From positions 1 through 64,000 of IMG/VR virus record IMGVR_UViG_3300007513_001761: a stretch of 64,000 nucleotides of DNA. One strand, 5' to 3'. The stretch comes from a virus. A model generated the notes under the pieces. It ran no database searches, had not been told where the DNA came from, and was given only the letters and a program-made list of their open reading frames with translations. This document shows, one piece after another, positions 17,501 through 26,275 of this stretch (position 1 is its first letter; every line of letters starts with the position of its first letter). The position numbers and the translations under genes are program-made.

Positions 17501-20500
17501 ATACAGGCATTGGTGGTGCCATATATCATAAAATCTTCAACATGTTCAGATATTCTAAATTCAGGCACAATCGCATAATCTTTACACAATAACCGCAACT
17601 CATCCTTAAAGCCTTCTTTTCCGTTTTCCACCTCGTAGTCATTAAACCACGGAGCAGAAGCTGAAACTACAAACTTAGATGTTCTTGCGTCTTTTATCAG
17701 TCTTCCTGCTTGCGTTGGAGCTTCCCACACAGCTTCTCCACCAAACTTATCAATTTTATCGGCATATGAATTACGCATAGAGCCAGTTTCTTTGACGGGT
17801 ATACCCGAAGGAGATACTACTGATTGTGGCGACGGAAGACAGTGCTTGCGCGCATACAAGGCGCCGGCGGCATTGTTTTTAACAGAATTGAGTGTGCCCG
17901 CTAATTTTGCCTGTGCGCCTGCCGCAATTTGCGAATAACAATTCTGCATCTCGCCGGCAGATTGACTAAAAACCAACTGCGGAATAACCGTGAGCCCAAT
18001 GGAGGCGGCGACGATTTGAGGAGGACCCGAACGCGTTAAAAACCCTTGAGGGGCGTCAAGCGGCCAACAACTCTGTGACACGGTTATTCCGAACGAATTT
18101 GTCAGCACTATAGTGCTTCCCACGTTCACTCTTTCGGTTTCGCTATCACGCCACATCTTATTATCAAAGTTTGGTCGTGTGATGGCTGACGATGTCCATG
18201 AATTCATAAGCGAAGGAAATAGCCGCTCTCCATATACCACCCAATTAAGTTCGTAGCTGCTGTTGGAAGATCCAGCGAGGGCCATAAGTTGTTCAAATGC
18301 GCTGCCGGCTTGGTTGACGATACGACTACCATAAACAATGTTGTTTAATCCTGGCTGATTGAAAAATAAGTCTTTGTTCGTATAAGATGCTTTAAGGGTG
18401 ATGTTCTCAGAATTTGTTGGGGTGCCTGTCGTTGCTCCGGCATTCCCCCCACCAACATTCATATTAACATATACAGGTTTCGCTCTATTGGAAACTATAG
18501 GTTGGGCCCAGTTTTGAATTTGATGATCATCATAGAGAGTAATTTTATTCTGCCGATAATGTTGTTGCAGAATGGGATTGTTTGTTGCACGACGAGCGCT
18601 TTTCCAGTTCCACCCAAACGTGCCCCCTCTACGTGTCATCAACAAGTTAAAGTAATCTACATCACGAAGAATCTGAGTTCTTACGCCAAGACGGGTTGTC
18701 AAGGTATTATTCACATACCTCCTAACATCGTCCGTGAGCCCATACCCCAACGAATTAGATAGACCGGTTTCTGCATAATCTCCGACCGGATCTTCTGTAT
18801 AAATATTGAGCATAAAGGTAGGCTGATAGATTCCAGCTAGCGTAGGCTTAAGTGACGCGACACCACGATTCTGTGGGGATGCCACGTCGCTTCCGGACGC
18901 AAACTTAAAGTAAGCTTCCCAGCCATCCACAGAGCTTGAATACATTGCCTCGCCAAAACCGTAAGTTGGCGCATAGCCATAATATCTTATATCAGTTGTG
19001 TCTATAGCCAACGCAGAAGAAACCCACGAATACTGTCTGTCGTTGCGCGGAATAGCATGCTGGACCCAGTAGTTGTCATATTGAGACGATGTGGTGACCG
19101 TTCCATGAAGATTGTCTATCAAATATGGTCTTCTATTGCTGTTAATTTTGATAAAGGATGCAGATTGGTTATAAGAAGCGCCAGGATTACTGACCAACAG
19201 TGAGTCTCTCCCAAAACGCCCGCAATGACGAGAAAGAAGGGCGTTGAGTCCAAAATCTTTTCCGTGAATATCATATGCCACAATACCTGGAGTACCATTC
19301 ATAGAGGCCGTGGGCGATATAGTGCCCGATGGCGCCTGGAGTGGTTTTCTAACGGTTAAGTTGCGATAGTTAAGGGCGTTATAAACTGAATATTCTCCGG
19401 ATCTAATATCTCTATATCCGATACCCAAAGTTTCGATGCCGCCAGGTGCTGAAAATCTACTACGTACAATAGATTTATTGTTGCCGCCGGTCAAATATCC
19501 AACCGAATATGAGGGGATCAACTCTATGTGTTTGGCATAATCTCGATGAATTCCGAAAAAAGTTCTTCCCTGCGACGACGAAGGGGTTTCTGTTACCTGT
19601 GAAGGTAGTGTGGGTTGGTTGTCTATGAAACGGCGAGGATTAGAATAAGAGCCTACTGAAAACAATACTTCATAATTATGGGAGTAGTTTCCTAAAATCG
19701 TTGAGCCGGTTCGCATCAGCATGTTGCTAATGTTAACGGGCCTTTTTGCCACATAATCTCGATAATAGACCGCCTTCTGAGAAGCCGTCATGGGGTAAGG
19801 TCTTTCGCCTACGTCGTTTGCTTCCGGCCATGGGTAATCCGGACCAACCATGCCAATGGCCCCGCTAATAGCATCTACTCCGTGGCATTGACCAAGCAAA
19901 ATCTTCCACGCCTCTGGGCGCGTTTTCCATGTGTCGGTGCTAGCGGTATTGATCGGGACATGTCGCGACTGGTGTCCTCCAACAGCATAATTTGTGAACG
20001 GTCCTTGCATGGGAACTTCCATCTCGGGCCCATATACATCGTTATGAAGGTTGGTTAGTATAATACCGCCGGTAACTCGCGAGTTTACACGATCATTATA
20101 ACCGCCAGACACAGAGGCGCTTATAATGTTGAAAGGAAAAGCCAGCGAGGATTTTACATTCGAATACCCCTTTCCTTCCTGCCAGTCCCGCCCATGTTGC
20201 ACTTTAAGATATCGTTTAGTTTTTTTATTTGGATCGACAACATCTACACAGTCCTTAAGATCGACCATATCCTCCGTAAAGCCAAGCAAAACGTTTAACG
20301 GAACAAACACGTTGTTGTCGCGATTAACAGGACCTGCCGGCGCTACTGCATTATAAGTAAAAGCAATATTCTTGTTGTCATCAAAATTAACTCCCCCTTT
20401 GATTGGGAGATCTCTTTTAAATTCGGCTAATTTATATGTTTTTTCTCTCTTGCGAAGAATGTGACTCGGTCGATAATAAATTTGTTTTGATGCATCCGAG

Positions 20501-23500
20501 AGCGTACTAGCGCTTTGATAATTTTCGTTCTCAACATTCCAGCGAATGTTTTCACGCTGATAGTTAACGCATTTATTACTAGAACTAATAACAAAATTTT
20601 GTACTGGGTTGGCGCGCTCGTTCCACCATGCACAATTAGTGTTCTGTAAATCGGAGACAGGGTGGTGATTAAGGCGCCAACCATACGTTTTTGCCTCAAT
20701 TCCCAACATTGGATAGCCGCTAGGTCCAACACTGAACGGATCTGGCTCTAAGCGCTCGAATTCCAAGGTAGGAAATTTCGTTTGATATTTGTTTCTTTCT
20801 AAAACATGACTTTCTATGGTATTGATTGTATCCGGCACAAATTGTGACGATACTGGGACGAGTTGAGCAAGTACTTGTGAGACTGCATCGTCGAACCATT
20901 TGTAATAATTCACATATTTTTCGACATCCGCCACGCGGGTGACGCGTCGGAAAAACGCTTCTCTTAATTTTTCTATTCCTTTATATCGAGAACGATAGCG
21001 ATTAACAGGATCTCCAATTAAATTATTAAAATCTACGGCGCCAGCAAAGAAATCGAGCATCTCTTCAGAAATTGCGTTGTACATGCTTTTTTCTATTGTA
21101 TAGTAAAAACTTGGTACATTCTCTGTAATGCCTAAAATCTTGTCGTCTTCGCTAAGAATTTTAATCATGTCGGATGCAATTGGAGACTCTGGATCAATAA
21201 ATTGATATGCATTAACGTTTTCTCTGGTGATCACATCAGTTGAAGATGTTCCGAATCCATAACCCCAACCAGTGTGTTGGTATCCAGCGAGTTGCCCAAA
21301 CCACCCATAATTGTTTCTTATTAGGGCTGAGCCCGAACTCAAATCTTGAACATAAAAATTACCGTCACCATTTGAACTTGTAACATTATTAAAATTCCAA
21401 TCTAAAATTAACGTGTCTTTATTCAAAAGATCGTAGCGTTCATTAACTGCGCCATATGGCGAAATGTTTTGATATGAGCCAGATGTGCCAACATTGTCTA
21501 CATCAGCAGCATGCTGATCTAAATCTGCATTATTGATATATTTGTCCCAGTACCTCATTCCAGCTACGCGAACATCAGTAATGTTTAACATCGCCCCCGT
21601 AACGTTGGTCCTTCTGGCGCCCACATAAATACGTTTATTGCTCTGAAGCATGCTTTGTCCAAGAGCTTTAGACACCGAGGCCGTCAAAAGAAAACTATCT
21701 TGGACATTTCCTAGTAGCGTGTTTACGCCTCGAAATTCTAAATCATAAGTATAATTATCCGAACCAGAAACCGTATCCGTGAGCGGGTAATTACTCGGCT
21801 TTAATCGAACCGAAAGGTTCCAGCGATCATTGTCATATACATTATAAAAAATACTACTGGTTAATTCTGGGAAAGTGTTGGGGGCATTGGATGAGGTAAG
21901 CTTGAACCGTACATTTTTTGATCCAAATTCATCACGGACAGCATATACATCGAAGTTAGCGTAATCCAAATCTCCAAAAGCGTTGGGCCATGTAGTGCCG
22001 ACATCCGCATCCATTGACGCTGAACACATACCAAACAAGGAGGCGGTGAGAAAATTCCGGTTTATACCATCCAAACTCTTATTAAAAGAAGGAAAAGTGA
22101 TGTCAGTTTCTACTGTAAACCCTAGTTTGTTCTCGTACCCTGTGGCATCGCCAGAAGCCGCCGACGCCGATATGTAATTAGCAGTATCGCCTTCCGAGCC
22201 ACTTTGGGCAAGATAAACGAGGGCGCCTGTATTATATGCATTATTAAAATTTAAATACGTTTTGTTGATTAAGGTTTGACGTAAATTGTTGGCCAATTCA
22301 TAAGTTTGATTATTAGAATAAACATTTAAACGAATAAGTTTATCGTCAACGTTAAAACAGCGCAAAACATTTTTAATGGCACGTTCGGTTCCTTTAGATT
22401 TATAAATGCTCGTAAGATTGTTGTAGAGATTAAGATAAATTAAGTTTTTAGTTTCAGTAAGATCTCCCTCAAATAGAGAATTGTTTTCACGATTAGTGAA
22501 CTTTTCCATGACATCTGCATCCACATACAATTCGGGAGAATATAGACCCAAAGACTGTGGTAGGTGTTGGGCAAAGGGATAAGGAACTGCTGACGCACTT
22601 GTGTATGTGGGACTCTTAAACCTGGAGATGGCAGAAATTTGTAAGTAAAGTTTATCAAAATAAGTGCCAACAATATGAGATAATAATTTAGTTTGGGTTG
22701 TGGCAGATTCGTCTTCTTCTGCATGCACCCACGACGGAATTAAAGTAGAAAAGGCTGTATTATTATTAAGATCATAATCATTTCCTTGTTCTAATAAATC
22801 TGTGGTTAAACCCATCACTTCTGGGTGACGTGAGTATATGATCGGGTCTAAGTATTCGCTCGCTGATGCACTGGCTTCTACAATGGCAGAGCCCGTATTT
22901 CTAGAAGTCGCGGTATAGCCATGCCACGAGGCATTTGTCAGGCGCCCTGAATAATCTAATACTACGCTATCGACACTAGCAGTTTGCGTAATTCCTTCGT
23001 TAAATTTATAATAAACACCCAAAGTCGCATTGCTGATGTCGGTATTTGTGCCTCCATACACCGGAACAAACCAATTTCTGCCAATTTCTTCTGATGTTCT
23101 TTTTGTTTTCCAAAATCTAAATTCATCTAAAGAGCCGCTAAGTTTTCCAGATCCTGTCGCAGCATTGCTATAAGCCGGCGCCGTTGTCAATGCTCCCAGG
23201 CGCGCCACTAAGTTTTTAGAATTTAGTTCGCTAATGGAAGCATTTGCAAACTTTTTCATCTGGTTTAATTTTCCATTCACATAGAAATTGCACCTAAAGT
23301 CGCTACCAGAGTTATACATCGTAAACGCATAGTGATGCCATTCACCCATCGACTCGCCAATCGAACTGCTAAGAAGTCCCGTACCAATTTGTTGAAGATG
23401 AATTCCCTTACCAGATGTGTTTGTGGTTGACGCTTCTGGTTTGGGGGCGGCCGAACCAGGGACAGCGCCAGACATAACTGTCAAATAAAATGGCGAATCA

Positions 23501-24276
23501 GTCCAGGATCCTCCGCCGGCCACAGAACTTGTCATCATAATCGTAATGCGTCCATAATCCGCACTCGCAGATGAAGCATTATTCCACGCATCAAAAACGA
23601 TTTGCTTTCGAGTCGTAGTGGCGCCAGGATCGAGAGAACCTGTTTTAAGCCAGAATTCTACCGTTACACCGGTATCAAAATTGGATCGAAGGTTAGACTG
23701 GCGGGTACCAGTTCCATAATCAGTAGGGAGCCCCTCAGACGTATAAATATCTGTATCAAAAACGTTTCCTTGTTGGAACTTGCCGCTTTTGGAAGTAGGA
23801 AAGGCGTCCTTAAGAGAAGTTACAGCCGACGATGTAGTTGGCCCTCCGAAAAACGTGATGTATTCCAAGTCATCACTTGTATATCCATAGCCGTTAGTTG
23901 TGCTGGTTGCGGTGCCGTATCCTTCTGCGGATATAATCACATATCCATTCGTTCGCGGATAGCGCTTATTGAAAATATATTTTTCAATTCCTAATGATTT
24001 GTTATAAAAGGCTGTTATCTCAGCGTCTGATCCATCATAAGGATAATAGTTATATATCCTTTCTATTCCAGATTTATAATATAAATAAGCCGATCCGTAT
24101 CGCGCAAAAGATGCCGGATTGCTATAGTCAATTTGAGGAACAAAAGTGCTTTGTTTCTTTGCTTTTGCTTGCACATTAGCAGAAGACTCAACAGAAGAAA
24201 ACGCTTCTTTCTCTGTTGTTTCGGAAAGATAGTTGGTATTTTTATCAGTTGATTGAAAAAGTTTCTTAATACTCAT
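14578..24276 (-). CDS. Giant LamG-containing virion protein (3232 aa)
   Basis: This is the largest gene in the window, one open frame of 3232 codons. A concanavalin/LamG-type jelly roll is visible around residues 195-405, with VTVEFWLKTGS, then GEWHHYAFTMYNSGSD, FYVNGKL and SLDEFRFWKTKRTSEEIG, the usual strand pattern of that fold. Such domains often bind carbohydrate. The rest is Ser/Tyr/Asn-rich with no recognised domain. The last 30 residues are strongly basic (SSRKGSSRRGKRSRNGKK), possibly binding DNA or an acidic partner. It follows gp6 and the 669-residue gene, so it is probably a baseplate-wedge or tail-fibre giant. It overlaps the upstream gene by 11 bases. A 30-base direct repeat lies at 15995-16040. 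Confidence 0.75.
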   Translation of the reverse strand: MSIKKLFQSTDKNTNYLSETTEKEAFSSVESSANVQAKAKKQSTFVPQIDYSNPASFARYGSAYLYYKSGIERIYNYYPYDGSDAEITAFYNKSLGIEKYIFNKRYPRTNGYVIISAEGYGTATSTTNGYGYTSDDLEYITFFGGPTTSSAVTSLKDAFPTSKSGKFQQGNVFDTDIYTSEGLPTDYGTGTRQSNLRSNFDTGVTVEFWLKTGSLDPGATTTRKQIVFDAWNNASSASADYGRITIMMTSSVAGGGSWTDSPFYLTVMSGAVPGSAAPKPEASTTNTSGKGIHLQQIGTGLLSSSIGESMGEWHHYAFTMYNSGSDFRCNFYVNGKLNQMKKFANASISELNSKNLVARLGALTTAPAYSNAATGSGKLSGSLDEFRFWKTKRTSEEIGRNWFVPVYGGTNTDISNATLGVYYKFNEGITQTASVDSVVLDYSGRLTNASWHGYTATSRNTGSAIVEASASASEYLDPIIYSRHPEVMGLTTDLLEQGNDYDLNNNTAFSTLIPSWVHAEEDESATTQTKLLSHIVGTYFDKLYLQISAISRFKSPTYTSASAVPYPFAQHLPQSLGLYSPELYVDADVMEKFTNRENNSLFEGDLTETKNLIYLNLYNNLTSIYKSKGTERAIKNVLRCFNVDDKLIRLNVYSNNQTYELANNLRQTLINKTYLNFNNAYNTGALVYLAQSGSEGDTANYISASAASGDATGYENKLGFTVETDITFPSFNKSLDGINRNFLTASLFGMCSASMDADVGTTWPNAFGDLDYANFDVYAVRDEFGSKNVRFKLTSSNAPNTFPELTSSIFYNVYDNDRWNLSVRLKPSNYPLTDTVSGSDNYTYDLEFRGVNTLLGNVQDSFLLTASVSKALGQSMLQSNKRIYVGARRTNVTGAMLNITDVRVAGMRYWDKYINNADLDQHAADVDNVGTSGSYQNISPYGAVNERYDLLNKDTLILDWNFNNVTSSNGDGNFYVQDLSSGSALIRNNYGWFGQLAGYQHTGWGYGFGTSSTDVITRENVNAYQFIDPESPIASDMIKILSEDDKILGITENVPSFYYTIEKSMYNAISEEMLDFFAGAVDFNNLIGDPVNRYRSRYKGIEKLREAFFRRVTRVADVEKYVNYYKWFDDAVSQVLAQLVPVSSQFVPDTINTIESHVLERNKYQTKFPTLEFERLEPDPFSVGPSGYPMLGIEAKTYGWRLNHHPVSDLQNTNCAWWNERANPVQNFVISSSNKCVNYQRENIRWNVENENYQSASTLSDASKQIYYRPSHILRKREKTYKLAEFKRDLPIKGGVNFDDNKNIAFTYNAVAPAGPVNRDNNVFVPLNVLLGFTEDMVDLKDCVDVVDPNKKTKRYLKVQHGRDWQEGKGYSNVKSSLAFPFNIISASVSGGYNDRVNSRVTGGIILTNLHNDVYGPEMEVPMQGPFTNYAVGGHQSRHVPINTASTDTWKTRPEAWKILLGQCHGVDAISGAIGMVGPDYPWPEANDVGERPYPMTASQKAVYYRDYVAKRPVNISNMLMRTGSTILGNYSHNYEVLFSVGSYSNPRRFIDNQPTLPSQVTETPSSSQGRTFFGIHRDYAKHIELIPSYSVGYLTGGNNKSIVRSRFSAPGGIETLGIGYRDIRSGEYSVYNALNYRNLTVRKPLQAPSGTISPTASMNGTPGIVAYDIHGKDFGLNALLSRHCGRFGRDSLLVSNPGASYNQSASFIKINSNRRPYLIDNLHGTVTTSSQYDNYWVQHAIPRNDRQYSWVSSALAIDTTDIRYYGYAPTYGFGEAMYSSSVDGWEAYFKFASGSDVASPQNRGVASLKPTLAGIYQPTFMLNIYTEDPVGDYAETGLSNSLGYGLTDDVRRYVNNTLTTRLGVRTQILRDVDYFNLLMTRRGGTFGWNWKSARRATNNPILQQHYRQNKITLYDDHQIQNWAQPIVSNRAKPVYVNMNVGGGNAGATTGTPTNSENITLKASYTNKDLFFNQPGLNNIVYGSRIVNQAGSAFEQLMALAGSSNSSYELNWVVYGERLFPSLMNSWTSSAITRPNFDNKMWRDSETERVNVGSTIVLTNSFGITVSQSCWPLDAPQGFLTRSGPPQIVAASIGLTVIPQLVFSQSAGEMQNCYSQIAAGAQAKLAGTLNSVKNNAAGALYARKHCLPSPQSVVSPSGIPVKETGSMRNSYADKIDKFGGEAVWEAPTQAGRLIKDARTSKFVVSASAPWFNDYEVENGKEGFKDELRLLCKDYAIVPEFRISEHVEDFMIYGTTNACIDDIFQIGGTSVTSATASFYKDYSNSDFMRSFAEVKELSGLKAKQIRLVCSASIRFNPYKGFYPAQRTLDLVTQFSRSYGKGIAAQTTTVAGNTDILRDADGSIRSLMQTMFSPGILYNSIKSGLAVDFPTVTDSTRIRTASFGEGSWAGTPSRWSTASSGDALPNWMLTNNDGAVMTPETGYLGGSYFERIPFEAIIEPEKYINGYSFYDLESDPSSSLNDPFGAGLTASFNAVGVDSIYTMMASNFFGEVGNLFLKNGTFSKMESEIVVGDQTFPAGFVAMSRIKIGRSMKGARTYQHESGASGNNTFYSTWGGKQIRNGRVQNKTSYPLPQDPRQNTNYRETFTMYSRPTAFGPPVAGRPTGSLGITSSVVTASNPVDSMAGFNWAYTPPYYNGEAWIDLIFRPTASVSYDLERILAETQTVCWRADPGPVHPASAGDLKGTQLIPTFSGSIVGCGDLIYEGKNVNDNAMQLSASINYLGVERIYKETTNATTGYKETTNETMGMRWIIQPKWETPMLNFNNMGVRPISPAENTVTLPSFASTSVPRGMWHQFGSIPEKPDIGVFLQIEDIPKDWLRYHYDVVQTASAYNDNSLAGAAQLHRKVKSFNDVIGFSAENRKVRLGEIAQQRTLREAVVAVPYVLETASSTGQNITGTQASKRKVLFSIPRQRIEACFQESVGTADGDSYESAGESIRKLVQKMQRYVLPPQFDFLSNADISPCVMYLFEFEYTLDRDDLSYIWQNLAPRDYKKIKFNVQSTAHDLIDNELLAADDIMNNKNLRWMVFKVKQKSFARYEDQIPEQAAKSTKSLSPNKSTGTAAVDSRTGRPTGGNNSKNDRKPEAQAPTIEEQEAGYNIQFNWPYDYLSIVELIKFDADVLYGKDPTMDDYIDQVLNDEDASAVDKMNAQKEKENRTGGLVRVPGTNLYVHDPGGRMGGRPCDEDKTPKESKESSRKGSSRRGKRSRNGKKPKK
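15995..16040 (-). repeat. 30-base-period direct repeat inside the giant gene
   Basis: TTTGTTGTTTCTTTAT (plus strand) occurs at 15995-16010 and 16025-16040. The period is 30 bases, so the frame is kept; in protein it duplicates a YKETTN hexapeptide spaced by 10 residues. It is a small in-frame duplication, not a mobile element. Confidence 0.7.
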
Positions 24277-26275
24277 ATTCTTCTACTCGGAACTTAAACG
24301 TTTCCCGTTGTTCGGTCCACGCTTGCAACGATGGATCATAAAAGGAAAACCGAAGTCCATACGCATACCCTGGCTCTAACAGATTCATATCCACGTCAAA
24401 GTAATTTCCGGAAATATCATAGGAGAGTCCAGTAGCAATATCCGACCCGGTGCCGTAAGGAATAGCCTCATAGCCATCTACCAATCTAAAAACACGATAG
24501 GAAGCGCTTTGAATTGTTGAGCTTTCTACGGTGGTATTGGCTGTTGTGTAAATCGTAGGTTTCCAATATTTATTTCTAATAAACAAATTAAAGCGCGCAT
24601 TTTCATCGTTTCGATATCGATCTTTTAGATTTGTAATATTCAGATAATACACGGGCTTTTGAATCACTTGGGATGCACTGAAATGTGTAGGGTTAAACGA
24701 AGAAGTGAAAAACTCCACACCGGCCCAAGGGTTGTTTTTTCCACTTCCATCGTGCCATACATCGAAAATTGTCGTAAGCGGAGAAGAAGCTCCAGTAATC
24801 GCAAACGAGGCACTGTAAATTCCAGTGGATACGTGCGCACCCGTCACAACATAGGGGTTGGTGCTATTTGGCACCCAGAGGCGCGGAAGTGTTGTTGGCA
24901 GCGAAATTGCTGCGCGCGTTGCAGCGCTTGAAGACGCGGCTTGTCCGCTTGGTTTGGTGTTATCGTCAGAGCCTGAATAAAAACTCACATAAATGGGGCC
25001 GGTTCCAATCGAAGGAATGTCTCTTAGGGCGCCTCTCACATAGTTGTAAAGGTAGAGGCTATTAATATTATCATTAACGGGGGCCAAAGAACTGCTGTAG
25101 TATGTATCTCCTCTATCATCTTTTACGGTGGAGTCCCACCGCGCTTCAATGGAGGGGCGCATAAAATAATATTGAGTTCCTCGTGCAAAAAACCTCTTCG
25201 TATAGTAAGAAATGGTAGAACCGGTAGGATCCTCTAGCCATCCATTATAAGTCCCATCAGCGCTGTTCGCGTAATATCCCTCATAAGTTCCTGTCAAGTG
25301 TACACCAACGCCATAATTTGCAATGGTTCCTGCAGACCATAACTCTACAAGACCGGTAATATCTATCTCTAGGTCTTCTAATCCAGTAGCAAAAGATTGA
25401 GTATACCATCTCCAAGGATATGCAGCATTCGCTTCAGTAATGTAGTCTCCTCCCACTTTTTCCCATGGAGTTCCGGCACTACCTGCCTGTTGTATTCCCA
25501 ACGAAATGCCGTCCAGTGTTCCCTCTACCGAAGTGCTTGTAACGCCGCCGGCTGTACTAGAGGTAACATATATAACGGCCGAGTCAGTGGGATCTATATT
25601 GGCTGAAAAGGCGCTTAAGCCGTCTACAACGCTATTAAATGCGGCCGCAATGCTGGCTTTGGCTGCAGTGGTTGAGCTTATATCAACCTCTGTCTCAGTG
25701 CCAGTCGCAGATGGTGCCGAATCTCCTGAGCCGTCATTGAACCATAAGTTATACCTATTGGTGCCATCATAAGTAATAATATAGTTTTCTCCAGATCCGG
25801 CGCCGTAATCAGCCAAAGTGTCCGAAGAGAAGGTAACTTTAGTTATTTCGGCTACATTCGTGCTGTTTCTTACCATCCAATTGGAGCCGGCGTTTCCGTG
25901 AGTCAAATCTTTATACGTTTCAAGATCTAAGCCTGTTCCTTCTTGCCAGTCGGCTGATATCGGCTCTACCACCAAGCTATAATCTTCTGGAACTGTTTTA
26001 GAATGAGGAGCGTTATAAAGCTTTAAATAGAAATTAACGCTGCCGCTATCAGGTATCACTCCGTTGGTTCTGTCTGTAGTGATGGAATCGATTGGAAATT
26101 TAATCAAAATTCGGGATAATTCTACAGAGCTTGATGCTTGGCGTCCATATATTGAAAATGTTTCAATAATGTCCGCATAACCCGCATTGGCTCCTGTTGC
26201 TCTCGTGGTGAGATTCGATTTAAAGGCATTAACAATTGTGTTGTCTGCATTAGCTATATATTTTTTAATTGCCAT
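24266..26275 (-). CDS. Virion structural protein after gp6 (669 aa)
   Basis: A 669-residue protein. Its N-terminal region (DNTIVNAFKSNLTTRATG, then SSVELSRILIKFPIDSI) resembles DNRLRE-type beta-sandwich modules, in which a strand reading RxLxxFdl follows an 'identifier' loop; this reading is tentative. A Thr/Ser/Ala-rich inserted segment follows (about residues 145-270), then more beta-type sequence with many Tyr residues. It starts where gp6 stops (TAATG overlap), so it is translationally coupled to baseplate assembly genes and is likely a baseplate or fibre-attachment protein. Confidence 0.6.
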   Translation of the reverse strand: MAIKKYIANADNTIVNAFKSNLTTRATGANAGYADIIETFSIYGRQASSSVELSRILIKFPIDSITTDRTNGVIPDSGSVNFYLKLYNAPHSKTVPEDYSLVVEPISADWQEGTGLDLETYKDLTHGNAGSNWMVRNSTNVAEITKVTFSSDTLADYGAGSGENYIITYDGTNRYNLWFNDGSGDSAPSATGTETEVDISSTTAAKASIAAAFNSVVDGLSAFSANIDPTDSAVIYVTSSTAGGVTSTSVEGTLDGISLGIQQAGSAGTPWEKVGGDYITEANAAYPWRWYTQSFATGLEDLEIDITGLVELWSAGTIANYGVGVHLTGTYEGYYANSADGTYNGWLEDPTGSTISYYTKRFFARGTQYYFMRPSIEARWDSTVKDDRGDTYYSSSLAPVNDNINSLYLYNYVRGALRDIPSIGTGPIYVSFYSGSDDNTKPSGQAASSSAATRAAISLPTTLPRLWVPNSTNPYVVTGAHVSTGIYSASFAITGASSPLTTIFDVWHDGSGKNNPWAGVEFFTSSFNPTHFSASQVIQKPVYYLNITNLKDRYRNDENARFNLFIRNKYWKPTIYTTANTTVESSTIQSASYRVFRLVDGYEAIPYGTGSDIATGLSYDISGNYFDVDMNLLEPGYAYGLRFSFYDPSLQAWTEQRETFKFRVEEYEY

